Shown one piece after another: positions 33,864 through 43,285 of a DNA stretch of 64,000 nucleotides. The DNA is from Parasphingorhabdus sp. SCSIO 66989 (GTDB lineage Bacteria; Pseudomonadota; Alphaproteobacteria; Sphingomonadales; Sphingomonadaceae): assembly GCF_032852305.1 (NCBI RefSeq), contig NZ_CP136594.1, positions 2,765,501 to 2,829,500 on the forward strand. The letters run 5' to 3'. Numbering within the stretch: the stretch's first letter is position 1; each line of letters begins with the position of its first letter. The translations under genes were made by a program, and so were the position numbers. The notes under the pieces are model-generated. The model did no database searches. It was not told where the DNA came from and saw only the letters and a list, made by a program, of their open reading frames with translations.

Positions 33864-34703
33864 TTACTGGATCAGGCTCAATACGCCCTGTTGGCTCTGA
33901 TTGGCCTGGGCCAGCATCGCGGTCGAGGCCTGGCTGAGGATTTGATAGCGGGCGAGATTGGTCGACTCCGCCGAGAAATCCGCATCCTGAATGCGCGAGC
34001 GCGATTCCGTCAGATTGGTGACGCGGTCATTGATATTGCTCACCGTGGTCTCAAGCCGGTTCTGGAATGCACCCAGGCCAGCCTGTGATGTGGTGATGGC
34101 ATCGAGCGCAGTGCCGAGCGTACCCAGTGCAGTCGAGGCAGCGGCAACGGTTGAGATATCGACCGTATTGACCGCGGGCGTTGCAGCAGTGTCGGTGATG
34201 CCGAGGCCATCTGCGGTCACATCGACCAGCGTTACAGCAACCGTCTCGCCGGCATTATTGCCGGTCTGGATGCTGACGGTCGCACCGGTGCTAAGCAGCG
34301 GCACACCGTTGAAACTGGTGCGATTGGCAACATCATTGATCTGCGCCACCAGCGCCGTCACTTCCGCCTGCAGATTGGCGCGGTCGCCTGCACTCAGCGT
34401 GCCATTGGCCGATTGCACTGCCAGCTCACGCATACGCTGCAACATGCTGGTGATTTCACCCATGCCGCCCTCGGCGGTCTGAGCCAGCGAGATACCGTCA
34501 TTGGCATTGCGTGCGGCCATATTAAGGCCGCGAATTTCAGAGGTCATCCGGGTAGAGACCGCAAGCCCTGCGGCATCATCCGATGCATTGTTGATGCGCT
34601 GCCCTGAGGACAGGCGTTCAATGGCCTTTTGCAGGCCCATATCAGCGCGTGCCGAAGCATTGGTGGCGCGCATAGCGGAAACATTTGTAGCGATAACAGT
34701 CAT
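33864..34703 (-). CDS. Flagellin 2
   Basis: 279 residues from the ATG at 34703, which has AAAGGAG upstream; the frame remains open to 34784 but that part is the promoter. It is the most divergent of the three: it begins [34 protein letters not shown], has AVSTRM where the others have AIATRM, and ends in SLIQ in place of SLIR. The variable middle differs most. Sigma-28 promoter at 34762-34788. Confidence 0.95.
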   Translation of the reverse strand: MTVIATNVSAMRATNASARADMGLQKAIERLSSGQRINNASDDAAGLAVSTRMTSEIRGLNMAARNANDGISLAQTAEGGMGEITSMLQRMRELAVQSANGTLSAGDRANLQAEVTALVAQINDVANRTSFNGVPLLSTGATVSIQTGNNAGETVAVTLVDVTADGLGITDTAATPAVNTVDISTVAAASTALGTLGTALDAITTSQAGLGAFQNRLETTVSNINDRVTNLTESRSRIQDADFSAESTNLARYQILSQASTAMLAQANQSQQGVLSLIQ

Positions 34704-34761
34704 TGTATTTACTCCTTTTGTTGATGAGGCCGCTAACTGGTATAAAGCGGCTTCAAAAGGA

Positions 34762-34788
34762 GTAACGGCCGGTATCCCGGACAATTAA
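34762..34788 (-). promoter_or_regulatory. Sigma-28 promoter of flagellin 2
   Basis: On the minus strand TTAA-N15-GCCGTTAC, 59 bases before the ATG. Confidence 0.88.
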
Positions 34789-34958
34789 GCCGGACCGGCA
34801 AATTTTTTTCCAAACTCTGCAAAAAGAGCTGGAGAATAGCAGAAATACAAGGATTTTCGGCGCATACTATCGGATGAAAAATCCTGACTATGGGCTTGTT
34901 TGCTGCTTAGTGTCGTGCCGGTTCGTGCTCCTGCATTATCATTCTGGCCATTGGTTTC

Positions 34959-35018
34959 CGGGCGAAGCGGGCCGGGTTGGAATGCAAGTGGGATCACATG
35001 CCTTCCCGGCCACGCCCG
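34959..35018 (-). terminator. Long hairpin downstream of flagellin 3
   Basis: Arms CGGGCGAAGCGGGCCGGGTT and GGCCACGCCCG enclose a core (GGCCGGG..GGAATGCA, then CATGCCTTCCCGGCC) resembling the hairpin after flagellin 1. Apart from it and the flagellin 2 promoter, the 476 bases between flagellins 2 and 3 hold no gene that I can support. Confidence 0.6.
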
Positions 35019-35179
35019 ATAGGGATGGGCCTGATGACCAGATACAGGCCATCCCGCCTCACTGCCGGTAAAAGGAGTCTCGCTTGCGAAACCCGGCGGT
35101 GAAACAATAAAAGTCGAGGGGTCAGTGCAGAGCCGATGGCTTATGCCAACACCTGCCCCGCACTTTCACCTCGGTTGGA

Positions 35180-35995
35180 TTAGCGGATCAGGCTCAATAC
35201 GCCCTGCTGGCTCTGATTGGCCTGAGCGAGCATAGCGGTCGAGGCCTGGCTGAGGATCTGGTAGCGGGCGAGGTTCGTCGATTCCGCCGAGAAATCCGCA
35301 TCCTGAATGCGCGAGCGCGATTCCGTCAGATTGGTAACCCGGTCAGTAATGTTGCTGACGGTGGTTTCCAGACGGTTTTGCGATGCACCCAGGTTAGCCT
35401 GCGCCGTGGTTACGGTATTCAGCGCGGTATCCAGCAGGCCAAGCGCAGTGTTCGCGCCAGCGGCGGTGCTGATATCGACAGGGGCCACACCAAGGGTCGC
35501 AGCGCGCATATCGCCCAGCGATACAGCCACGGTTTCACTCGCTGCAGAACCGGTCTGAATAGTGACCGATGCAGCCGAGCCATCCAACAGGCCAACGCCA
35601 TTAAAGTCTGTGCGTGTGGCGACATCACCGATTTGTCCGATCAGGGCGGTCACTTCCGCCTGAAGGTTGGTGCGGTCACCGCCGGACAGCGTGCCGTTGG
35701 CAGACTGAACCGCCAGTTCGCGCATACGCTGCAGCATATTGGTAACTTCGTTCATGCCGCCTTCTGCGGTCTGGGCCAGCGAGATGCCGTCATTGGCATT
35801 GCGCATCGCCATGTTGAGGCCACGGATTTCCGAAGTCATGCGAGTGGCAATAGCCAGACCCGCCGCATCATCCGAAGCATTGTTTATGCGCTGTCCAGTG
35901 GACAGACGCTCAATCGCCTGCTGCAAACCCATATCGGCGCGAGAAGACGCATTGGCTGCCCGCATTGCAGAGACATTGGTCCCGATTACAGTCAT
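35180..35995 (-). CDS. Flagellin 3
   Basis: 271 residues. The terminal regions are almost the same as in flagellin 1 ([43 protein letters not shown] at the start, the last 60 residues identical by eye), with a shorter middle. The close agreement of the ends points to recent duplication or gene conversion. Sigma-28-type promoter at 36051-36077 with A in place of the first G. Confidence 0.96.
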   Translation of the reverse strand: MTVIGTNVSAMRAANASSRADMGLQQAIERLSTGQRINNASDDAAGLAIATRMTSEIRGLNMAMRNANDGISLAQTAEGGMNEVTNMLQRMRELAVQSANGTLSGGDRTNLQAEVTALIGQIGDVATRTDFNGVGLLDGSAASVTIQTGSAASETVAVSLGDMRAATLGVAPVDISTAAGANTALGLLDTALNTVTTAQANLGASQNRLETTVSNITDRVTNLTESRSRIQDADFSAESTNLARYQILSQASTAMLAQANQSQQGVLSLIR

Positions 35996-36050
35996 GGTTC
36001 ATTCCTTTCAGTTGCGGCAGCAAGAGTGAACCTCTGCAGCCTCGCAAGCT

Positions 36051-36077
36051 GTAACGGTGGCCATGCAAAGCGATTAA
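36051..36077 (-). promoter_or_regulatory. Sigma-28 promoter of flagellin 3
   Basis: On the minus strand TTAA-N15-ACCGTTAC; one base differs from the other flagellin sites (A for G). It is 56 bases before the ATG. Confidence 0.82.
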
Positions 36078-36251
36078 GCGAAAGATCATGGGCAAGCAGA
36101 TGTAACGCAGCGTCAAAAGACCGACGGCTATACTATCTGGGAGCGTCAATTTTTTGTCGTTCCGACTGCGCAATGACGAATGCTGGTAAAGCGTTTTCAA
36201 CGCGAACGCCCCAACCCTCTGTAAATAATACAGAAAAGAGTTAACCGCATC

Positions 36252-36268
36252 TGGCACAGCTTTTGCTT
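36252..36268 (+). promoter_or_regulatory. Sigma-54 promoter of the FlbD-like activator and fliEFGHIJ
   Basis: TGGCACAGCTTTTGCTT with GG-N10-GC, 85 bases before the activator start. The 357-base gap between flagellin 3 and the activator holds this site and the flagellin 3 promoter and nothing else I can support. Confidence 0.92.
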
Positions 36269-36352
36269 AAGTAGACGGCAGACGACAATAAGGCCCTATC
36301 CGTGCTGAGGGAAAAGCGTGGCTGAGGTCAAATCGCCTGACGGGGACAGATT

Positions 36353-37633
36353 ATGAAGAAGCCATGCGCCATAAGCGCGAACGCGAGAGAGTTATTACCT
36401 TCTTTATATGACAATTTACGTGCAGCCTGGCTTGAACCTATTCACGCCGAGGACTGTGACGCACCCAAACGCGTCCGCCCGGTGCACATCCTAACCAAGG
36501 CAGAGATAGCCGAAGCAACGCATCGCGATATTATCATCGAAGAGCGTGTCGGCGAACCCGAACTGATCCGTGCTGCCAATGGCCTGCCGCTGCAACTTCG
36601 CTTTGCACACGCGGACAGAGAGTTTGCCCAAGCGCTGATCGCCGAAGCCGTGCGCGATGGCGGCCCTGCTGTCGGCGAGGCGAGCAGCGCAAAATTGATG
36701 ACTTTTGCCGAGCGCGTTGCGCAGACGGATGCCAGCGTCTTGGTCCAGGGCGAGACAGGAACCGGCAAGGAAGGCGTAGCGCGATTCATCCACGCGCAAA
36801 GCCCCCGTGCCGATAAACCGTTCATCGCCGTCAACTGCGCCGCGATGCCGGAAACCATGGTCGAAGCGATATTGTTTGGCCACAAACGCGGTGCCTTTAC
36901 CGGGGCGAGCACCGAGGCCGAGGGTCTTTTCCGTGCCGCCGATGGCGGTAGCCTGTTTCTCGACGAGATCACTGAACTGCCGCTGCCGCTTCAGGCCAAG
37001 CTACTGCGTGCTCTGCAGGAAGGTGAAGTTCTACCGGTAGGTGAGACCCGCCCGGTCATCGTCAATGTGCGCATTATCGCCGCCGCCAATCGCGATTTTG
37101 AGGCCGAAGTTGCAGAGGGCCGCTTTCGCGAAGACCTGTATTGGCGGTTGAATGTCGTGCCGATTGCACTGCAAAAACTGTGCGAGCGGCGGCAGGATAT
37201 CCCCGCCATTACTGCTGCGATGCTGTTGCACTTGCAGAAGGACGATGCCCGCTTCGCATGGCCGACGGTCAATGCGCTTAAAGCTCTGGAAGCGCATGAT
37301 TTCCCGGGCAATGCGCGTGAACTCAACAATATGCTGCAACGCGCGCTGATCATGCGCGAGGGTGATCGCATTCGCGCCGATGATTTGCAACTCAAAGCAC
37401 CTTTGCCACAGCCAGCCAGTCCCAAGCCCGAGCCGATACCGGAGGGCGGCAAGCGTATTGTCCATGGCCGCGACCTGCAGAGCCTGTCGCGTGCGGTGGA
37501 GTTTGATGCGATCCGCTCGGCACTGGAAAGCAATCAGGGCAATCGCCGTGCTACGGCAAAGATGCTGGGCATTTCCGAACGCACCTTGCGCTATCGCCTC
37601 GCCGATATGCGCGAGCTGGAAGCCGCGGCGTGA
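36353..37633 (+). CDS. Sigma-54-dependent flagellar transcriptional activator (FlbD-like)
   Basis: 426 residues. The first 115 residues are not a recognisable receiver domain. The AAA+ domain follows, with Walker A GETGTGKE (133-140), the sigma-54 contact loop GAFTGA (about 180), Walker B SLFLDEI, and the arginine-finger region FREDLYWRLNV. The C-terminal Fis-type helix-turn-helix is EFDAIRSALESNQGNRRATAKMLGISERTLRYRLADMRE. It heads the fliEFGHIJ operon and is itself behind a sigma-54 promoter, as expected for a second-tier activator. The paired palindromes before flgB are plausible targets. Confidence 0.9.
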   Translation: MKKPCAISANARELLPSLYDNLRAAWLEPIHAEDCDAPKRVRPVHILTKAEIAEATHRDIIIEERVGEPELIRAANGLPLQLRFAHADREFAQALIAEAVRDGGPAVGEASSAKLMTFAERVAQTDASVLVQGETGTGKEGVARFIHAQSPRADKPFIAVNCAAMPETMVEAILFGHKRGAFTGASTEAEGLFRAADGGSLFLDEITELPLPLQAKLLRALQEGEVLPVGETRPVIVNVRIIAAANRDFEAEVAEGRFREDLYWRLNVVPIALQKLCERRQDIPAITAAMLLHLQKDDARFAWPTVNALKALEAHDFPGNARELNNMLQRALIMREGDRIRADDLQLKAPLPQPASPKPEPIPEGGKRIVHGRDLQSLSRAVEFDAIRSALESNQGNRRATAKMLGISERTLRYRLADMRELEAAA

Positions 37634-37648
37634 TGAGGAGATAGGACG

Positions 37649-37981
37649 ATGAGCACCATCAACAGCCTGATGAGCGCGCGCAACGCCATCATCCAGAGCA
37701 ACAAGGCGTTGCAGGGCATTGCCGAAGGCGCTGAAGCCAAGGGCAATAAGGAAAGCGAGAAGGCCGATTTCACCGGCGCGATGCGCGAGGCGGTGGAAAG
37801 CGTCAACGCGCTGCAACAGCAAGCCTCTGCCGCGGCAACCGCTTATGAGATGGGCGAAACCACCGATATCGCTTCAGTCATGCTGGCGAAACAAAAAGCC
37901 TCGGTCGGCTTCGAGGCAACCATGCAGGTGCGCAACAAGCTGCTCTCCGCTTATCAAGACATTATGAACATGCCGGTGTAA
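37649..37981 (+). CDS. fliE: Flagellar MS-ring/rod junction protein FliE
   Basis: 110 residues. The family end is clear: FTGAMREAVESVNALQQQASAAATAYEMGETTDIASVMLAKQKASVGFEATMQVRNKLLSAYQDIMNMPV. It joins the MS ring to the rod and is needed to start rod export. GAGGAGATAG precedes the ATG; 15 bases after the activator gene and 4 before fliF. Confidence 0.95.
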   Translation: MSTINSLMSARNAIIQSNKALQGIAEGAEAKGNKESEKADFTGAMREAVESVNALQQQASAAATAYEMGETTDIASVMLAKQKASVGFEATMQVRNKLLSAYQDIMNMPV

Positions 37982-37985
37982 CTTT

Positions 37986-39746
37986 ATGGCTGATCCGATC
38001 ATCACACCCGGCGCTGGAGCCGGAGACAGCAATTCCGCTCTGGCGGTTCAGGGCGCACAGCGTGCGACCCCATTGATCCCCAAACCTGCATTTGGTTCGG
38101 GCAATCTGATGGACCGCATCCGCGCCTTGATGGCACAGCCCGCTTTTGCCAAGGCATTGCCGATGATGGGCGTGGTTGCGGTTCTAGGGCTGGCCGCCTT
38201 TGCCTGGCTGGCGCTGCGCGAGCCGCCTCAGCGTGATCTGTTCCGCGGCTTGCCGGATAATGACAAGGCCGCTGTTGCTGCGGCGCTGCAATCCTCCAAC
38301 ATCATGTACCAGATTGACAGCGCCAGCGGCGCTTTGACCGTGTCCGAGGAGGATTATCACACCGCCAAAATGACTCTGGCAGCCCAAGGCCTGCCGCGCA
38401 GCGCGCCCGATGGCGACAGCGTGGTTTCCAGCCTGCCCATGGGTGCCAGCCGCGCCGTAGAGGGCGAGAAACTGCGCACCGCGCGCGAGATGGATTTGGC
38501 GCGCAGTATCGAAGCGATTGATGCGGTGCTGTCGGCGCGGGTTCATCTGGCGGTTGAACCGCCGAGCATCTTTATCCGTGACCGCTCTGCCCCTGCCGCA
38601 TCGGTGGTGCTCCAACTCGCACCAGGCGGCAATCTTGGCGAAGCACAGGTGCGCGCCATCACGCATTTGGTGGCGAGTTCCGTTGCCGGGCTGAATGTCG
38701 AGAATGTCTCGGTGGTTGATCAAAATGGCCGCCTGCTCTCCCAGGATGGTGCCGAAGGCCCAATGACCGAGGCTGAGCGCCAGTTGGAAGTGCGTGAGCG
38801 GATTGAGGAGCGCTATCGCCGTTCCCTCGCGGCTTTGCTGACGCCGATGCTGGGCGCAGACAATTTTGTCGCTGAAGTTTCGGCTGAAGTCGACTTTACC
38901 GAACGACAGGCCACCAGCGAGAGCTTCCCCGCCGATGAATCGCGGGTGCGCAGCGAACAACTGAGCTGGTCTGCTGAACCGACACCGCCCACGCCACGCG
39001 GCATTCCCGGCGCGGTCAATGCCGAACCGCCGGGCGAGACCGAACTCGGCGAAGAGATCGACCCGCCTGCTGAAGAAGCCGAGGACGCGGGCGAGCTGAA
39101 AAAACGCGAGGAACAGATTAACCGCAATTTTGAGCTGGGCCGCCAGGTCTCCGTCACCCGCGATGCGGTTGGTCAGGTCGAGCGGATTTCGGTCGCGGTG
39201 GCGGTACGCGGTCCTGATGGCAAGCCGCTGCCAGATGAAGAACTGGCGCAGATTGAGGCCTTGGTCAAAGGCGCGGTGGGTTTCGACGAAAAGCGCGGCG
39301 ATCAGGTTGCAGTAAGCTCGCGGAACTTTATGGATATCGCAACCACCGAAACGCCTTGGTATGAGGCTGGATGGGTTGCCATGCTGGTGCGCAATATCTC
39401 GGCGCTGCTGGTTGCTCTGGCGCTTATCTTCGGCATTGGTCGCCCATTGCTGCGCAAAGCCGGCCTGTTCAAAGGAAAGGCCAAGGACGGGGTAACCGAA
39501 GAAGCCGCTAAGGCGGATACCAAGGCAGAGGCGGCCGCACCACCAAGCCTTGGTGCCATGCAAACACCCCAACTGGGCAGCAATAATGATCAAGGCGGCA
39601 CCGTGACACTCGATATGATCACCGCTGCGCAAAGCTATCAGGAGCGCGCGCTGCTGATCCAGAATTTCGTCAAGCAGAACCCGGAACATGCCGCGATGGT
39701 AGTGCGTGATCTGCTGCGCAATGATCAGGAGCAGGCCAATGCCTGA
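37986..39746 (+). CDS. fliF: Flagellar MS-ring protein FliF
   Basis: 586 residues. Two membrane segments (about 56-78 and 455-478) enclose a large periplasmic part with the ring-building motifs (RDLFRGLPDNDKAAVAAALQSSNIMYQID, then DLARSIEAIDAVLSARVHLAVEPPSIFIRDRSAPAASVVLQL). The cytoplasmic C-terminus (SYQERALLIQNFVKQNPEHAAMVVRDLLRNDQ) is the FliG-binding tail. A Pro/Glu-rich insert lies near 325-375. The stop overlaps the start of fliG. Confidence 0.96.
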   Translation: MADPIITPGAGAGDSNSALAVQGAQRATPLIPKPAFGSGNLMDRIRALMAQPAFAKALPMMGVVAVLGLAAFAWLALREPPQRDLFRGLPDNDKAAVAAALQSSNIMYQIDSASGALTVSEEDYHTAKMTLAAQGLPRSAPDGDSVVSSLPMGASRAVEGEKLRTAREMDLARSIEAIDAVLSARVHLAVEPPSIFIRDRSAPAASVVLQLAPGGNLGEAQVRAITHLVASSVAGLNVENVSVVDQNGRLLSQDGAEGPMTEAERQLEVRERIEERYRRSLAALLTPMLGADNFVAEVSAEVDFTERQATSESFPADESRVRSEQLSWSAEPTPPTPRGIPGAVNAEPPGETELGEEIDPPAEEAEDAGELKKREEQINRNFELGRQVSVTRDAVGQVERISVAVAVRGPDGKPLPDEELAQIEALVKGAVGFDEKRGDQVAVSSRNFMDIATTETPWYEAGWVAMLVRNISALLVALALIFGIGRPLLRKAGLFKGKAKDGVTEEAAKADTKAEAAAPPSLGAMQTPQLGSNNDQGGTVTLDMITAAQSYQERALLIQNFVKQNPEHAAMVVRDLLRNDQEQANA

Positions 39747-40782
39747 AGCCGCAGCCGAAACCGATAACCCAGAAGCCACAGAAGCCCCTGCCATCAGCGA
39801 TGCGCAGGCTGCAGCGATATTGATGCTGCTCTTCTCTGAAGATGCCGCAGCTGAGGTGATTTCCGAGCTGGAGCCTGACGAAGTGCGCCAGATCAGCAAT
39901 ATCATGTACTCTGTCGCCGATATTGGCGGCGATGATATCAATCATGTTCTTGACCGCTTTATCGATCGTGCCCGCAGCCGAACCACCATCGGTTATCGCG
40001 CCGACAGCCATATTGAAGGGGTGCTGAAACGTGCCTTTGGCGATCAGCGTGCGGAAACAATGATCAGCCGTATTGCGCCAGTCAATGCGGTCGACACGCT
40101 CAAACCCCTGAAATGGATGGAGGCGGGCGATATTGCTTCGATGATCGAGGAGGAGCATCCACAAGTGGCGGCTTTGGTTCTCTCTTTCGTCCGTTCGGAC
40201 ATTGCCGCCGAAGTATTGCGGATCCTGCCAGCAGAAGGCCAAGACGAGATTGTCTATCGCCTCGCAACACTGGGTCAGGTCAGCCAGGAAGCGATTGATA
40301 CGATTGAGGATCTTCTCACCAGCTATCAATCACCCTCAGGCGGCAAACCGGCGGCGACCAAGAGCAATGATTCATCAGATATTGCCGCGATTATGAACGG
40401 TCTGGAGAAGAAGGACAGCCAGCGCGTCCTCAAGGCCCTGACCAAGCGCGATCGCAATCTGGCCAAAGCGATTGAGGACGAAATGTTCACCTTTGGCGAC
40501 CTCGCGATACTCGATATCAAGAGCCTTGGCGCGGTGGTGCGTTCGGTGGACAACAGCCTGCTTATTCCGGCGCTCAAAGGTGCTGATGAGAAGATGCGCG
40601 AGATGATCCTCAGCTCCATGTCGACCCGCGCGGCGCAGACGATAATGGATGAAATGGAAGAAACTGGCCCGCTCGCCAAGGACGAGGTCCGGGCAGCACA
40701 GCGCTCCATCGCGACAGCCGCCAAGAAGCTGGCTGACAGCGGCGAGATCATGATCAATCGCGGAGGCGCTGATTATGTCTGA
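39739..40782 (+). CDS. fliG: Flagellar motor switch protein FliG
   Basis: 347 residues from the ATG at 39739, overlapping fliF by eight bases; an upstream in-frame ATG at 39706 lies within fliF and is less likely. The three FliG domains are present, with EHPQVAALVLSFVRSDIAAEVLRILP in the middle and the C-terminal torque domain with charged residues (FTFGDLAILDIKSLGAVVRSVDNSLLIPALKGADEKMREMILSSMSTRAAQTIMDEME). It transmits torque from the stator to the C ring. Confidence 0.96.
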   Translation: MPEAAAETDNPEATEAPAISDAQAAAILMLLFSEDAAAEVISELEPDEVRQISNIMYSVADIGGDDINHVLDRFIDRARSRTTIGYRADSHIEGVLKRAFGDQRAETMISRIAPVNAVDTLKPLKWMEAGDIASMIEEEHPQVAALVLSFVRSDIAAEVLRILPAEGQDEIVYRLATLGQVSQEAIDTIEDLLTSYQSPSGGKPAATKSNDSSDIAAIMNGLEKKDSQRVLKALTKRDRNLAKAIEDEMFTFGDLAILDIKSLGAVVRSVDNSLLIPALKGADEKMREMILSSMSTRAAQTIMDEMEETGPLAKDEVRAAQRSIATAAKKLADSGEIMINRGGADYV

Positions 40783-41422
40783 CGCCTCGAAAAAAGGCGA
40801 CTTTCAGCAGTGGCGCGTTGAGGCCAAGCCCTTTCAGGCTTTATGGAATAGTACGTCGGCGGACGACTTTGATGCTGGCTCGACACAGCAAGCGACCACA
40901 CAACCTAATAGCAGTAAGGATGCGGATATTGCCGCCGAGCAACAGGCTACGCTCGAGCAGCAAACCAATGAAGCCTATCAACGCGGATTTGATGAGGGCC
41001 AGCAAGTCATGGCCGAGGCCAATAGCGAATTGATGGCGATGTCGGAAAAGCTCAATGAGTCGATTATTGGCCTGAAGCCGGTGCTCTCGGACCAGCTATG
41101 CGAAGCGATTATCTGCACCGTTTCGACGCTGCTCGAGCGCACTGCCAGCTTTGCCGTGCCTGATGCCGAGCTTTTGCAACAGCGTTGCAACGCGCTGGCG
41201 ACATTAGCGCATCGTGAGCTGAATGAAGCCAAATTGCATGTCCATCCTGAGGACCGCGCACTTATCGGCGATGCCCCTACCGGCCTACCTTTGGTCGATG
41301 ATCCCGACCTGATACGCGGTACACTGCGTATCGCGCATGAGGATGGTTACATTGAACAGGGTACACGGCCCGTCCTCGACGAGCTGGCAGCCATGCTCGA
41401 TGAGCTGGAGCTGACGCGGTGA
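40775..41422 (+). CDS. fliH: Flagellar export regulator FliH
   Basis: 215 residues. The N-terminal 65 are variable and Gln/Thr-rich; then a helical stretch with small-residue repeats (AYQRGFDEGQQVMAEANSELMAMSEKLNESI) and a C-terminal domain resembling the FliH/V-ATPase E subunit. It regulates the FliI ATPase. It overlaps fliG by eight bases and fliI by four. Called from sequence character and position; FliH is poorly conserved. Confidence 0.85.
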   Translation: MSDASKKGDFQQWRVEAKPFQALWNSTSADDFDAGSTQQATTQPNSSKDADIAAEQQATLEQQTNEAYQRGFDEGQQVMAEANSELMAMSEKLNESIIGLKPVLSDQLCEAIICTVSTLLERTASFAVPDAELLQQRCNALATLAHRELNEAKLHVHPEDRALIGDAPTGLPLVDDPDLIRGTLRIAHEDGYIEQGTRPVLDELAAMLDELELTR

Positions 41423-42780
41423 TTGCCGCACAAGCCGAGGCGGTGCGCCAGTTCACCGACCGCATTGCCAGCATCAGCACCGGGCCGCGCGCCATCGGCA
41501 AGCTGGTGGCGCATGATGGCGGGATGCTGGAGGTAACCGGCTTCAACTATCCTATCGGCTTTGGCGGCAGCCTGCGCACCGCTGATGGTCGCCGCATTAC
41601 CGCAGAAATCGCCGGTTTTCGCGGTTCACGCGCGATGATGATCCCGCTGGAAAGTGATGCCGCGCTCAAAAACGGCACGCGGGTTGAACCCAATATGCAA
41701 TCCAGCCTCGCCGCTGTCGGCGATGCGTTGCTGTCGCGGGTCATCGGACCGATGGGCGAGCCACTCGACCGGCGCGGGCCGATCATCACCAATGAGCGCT
41801 GGCCGCTTATGGGCAAGCGCGACAATGTGCTCAATCGCAGCGGGGTTTCCGAACCGATTGATCTCGGCGTGCGCGCGATCAATGCACTGCTCACCGCAGG
41901 CTATGGCCAGCGTATCGCGATTGCTGCGGGTTCCGGCGTCGGCAAATCAGTGCTCATCGGGCAGATACTCGACAATGCCGATGCTGACGTCATCGTCGTC
42001 GGCTTGATCGGCGAGCGCGGGCGTGAGGTCAGCGACTTTGTCGAAACCCGCATGACCGGACCGGTGCGCAACAAGATTGTTACCGTCGCCGTCCCGGCTG
42101 ACCACTCGCCGATCTTGCGACTGCGCGCGGCGCACCGCGCCACCGCTATCGCTGAATATTTCCGCAGCAAGGGCAAGCGCGTCCTGCTGGTGATCGACAG
42201 CCTGACCCGCATCGCCCATGCGCAGCGCGAAATCGGCCTGGCGCTCGGCGAACCACCGACTATGAAGGGCTATCCCCCCTCCTCTCTCGCTCTGGTGCCC
42301 AAGCTTATTGAACGCGCCGGCAATGACAGCATCAGCGGTGGTTCGATCACCGCGCTCTACACGGTTTTGGCCGATGGTGGCGATATGGAAGACCCGGTGG
42401 TCGATACCGCACGCGCGATTGTCGACGGGCATATCATCCTGTCGCGCTCGCTCTCCGAACAGGGCGTTTTCCCGGCAATTGATATTGGCCGTTCGCTGAG
42501 CCGCGTCGCCAATGACATTATCGGCGAGGAACAGCGCATGGCGCAAACCAATTTCCGCCGTATCTGGTCGGCTTATGAGGAAAATCGTGACCTGCTGTTG
42601 ATGGGTGCCTATCGCGCTGGCAGCGATGCAGATATTGACGAAGCGGTGGCACGCCGCCCCGATTTGCTCAACTTTATCCGCCAGCGCCCGCATGAAGCAG
42701 TGCCACTTAATGACAGCATGGCCGCGCTGATACAGGGCTTTGGGCCCCAGCCTATTGCTGCATCTCTGGTTGAAGAATGA
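41419..42780 (+). CDS. fliI: Flagellar export ATPase FliI
   Basis: 453 residues from GTG, overlapping the fliH stop (GTGA). F1-ATPase beta-like core: Walker A GSGVGKS (about 173), VVGLIGERGREVSDFVE, Walker B RVLLVIDSLTRIAHAQREIGLALGEPP, and SLSEQGVFPAIDIGRSLSRV. It forms a hexamer with FliH and FliJ at the base of the export gate and helps to load substrates. Confidence 0.96.
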   Translation: MIAAQAEAVRQFTDRIASISTGPRAIGKLVAHDGGMLEVTGFNYPIGFGGSLRTADGRRITAEIAGFRGSRAMMIPLESDAALKNGTRVEPNMQSSLAAVGDALLSRVIGPMGEPLDRRGPIITNERWPLMGKRDNVLNRSGVSEPIDLGVRAINALLTAGYGQRIAIAAGSGVGKSVLIGQILDNADADVIVVGLIGERGREVSDFVETRMTGPVRNKIVTVAVPADHSPILRLRAAHRATAIAEYFRSKGKRVLLVIDSLTRIAHAQREIGLALGEPPTMKGYPPSSLALVPKLIERAGNDSISGGSITALYTVLADGGDMEDPVVDTARAIVDGHIILSRSLSEQGVFPAIDIGRSLSRVANDIIGEEQRMAQTNFRRIWSAYEENRDLLLMGAYRAGSDADIDEAVARRPDLLNFIRQRPHEAVPLNDSMAALIQGFGPQPIAASLVEE

Positions 42781-43199
42781 ATAAGCGCCGCGCCAGTCGC
42801 AAACGCATCTTGCAAGTGCGTGAAAAGCAGATGAAACTCGCTATCGGTAATGCCGCCGAAGCGCAACATCATGAAAATGAACTGAAAACCAATCGCGACC
42901 GGCTGCGCAAGCTGTGTGCCCAGACCTATGAAACCCAGCAATGCGATATGGGCCGCAATCTGCATGCCCAGATGGAGTTAGGGCAGCGACTGTTGCGTGC
43001 TGAAGACGCGCTGGAAAAGGCGCTTGGCGATGCCCGGCAAAAGCTTGCCGAGGCAGAGCGGCAAAGAACTGCCGCCCGAATTGATCGGGAAGCAGCACAA
43101 AAACTGATGGCCCAGGCAAAACGCGAGAGTGAGGACGAGGAAATCCGCAAACAGGCGATGATGCCACGCGCCAAAGGCCCCAAAAACCGCCGTCCATAA
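42777..43199 (+). CDS. fliJ: Flagellar export protein FliJ (coiled coil)
   Basis: 140 residues, nearly all charged coiled coil (RRASRKRILQVREKQMKLAIGNAAEAQHHENELKTNRDRLRKL..., ALGDARQKLAEAERQRTAARIDREAAQKLMAQAKRESEDEEIRKQ). The sequence is not strongly conserved, but size, fold and the place after fliI (four-base overlap) match FliJ, which sits in the centre of the FliI ring. Confidence 0.85.
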   Translation: MNKRRASRKRILQVREKQMKLAIGNAAEAQHHENELKTNRDRLRKLCAQTYETQQCDMGRNLHAQMELGQRLLRAEDALEKALGDARQKLAEAERQRTAARIDREAAQKLMAQAKRESEDEEIRKQAMMPRAKGPKNRRP

Positions 43200-43257
43200 C
43201 CCGTTATTAACCGGGAAAGTAGGCACAAACACGGCATTATATCCACCAGTCTAGAAC

Positions 43258-43274
43258 TGGCACGCTTCATGCTT
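43258..43274 (+). promoter_or_regulatory. Sigma-54 promoter in front of fliK
   Basis: TGGCACGCTTCATGCTT with the exact GG-N10-GC. The start of transcription would fall near 43284, two bases before the annotated fliK ATG, so the message would be almost leaderless or use a later start. It may also feed fliLMNOPQR-flhB. Confidence 0.8.
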
Positions 43275-43285
43275 TGAGATAGGGC

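Noticed and set aside
34785-35179. Short frames between flagellins 2 and 3
   Set aside because: No ribosome site, Cys/His-rich translations, and the region is taken up by a promoter and a hairpin.
38184-39941. Minus-strand frame of 585 codons opposite fliF and fliG
   Set aside because: Shadow of two unmistakable flagellar genes; the translation is Arg/His/Gln-rich with no domain.
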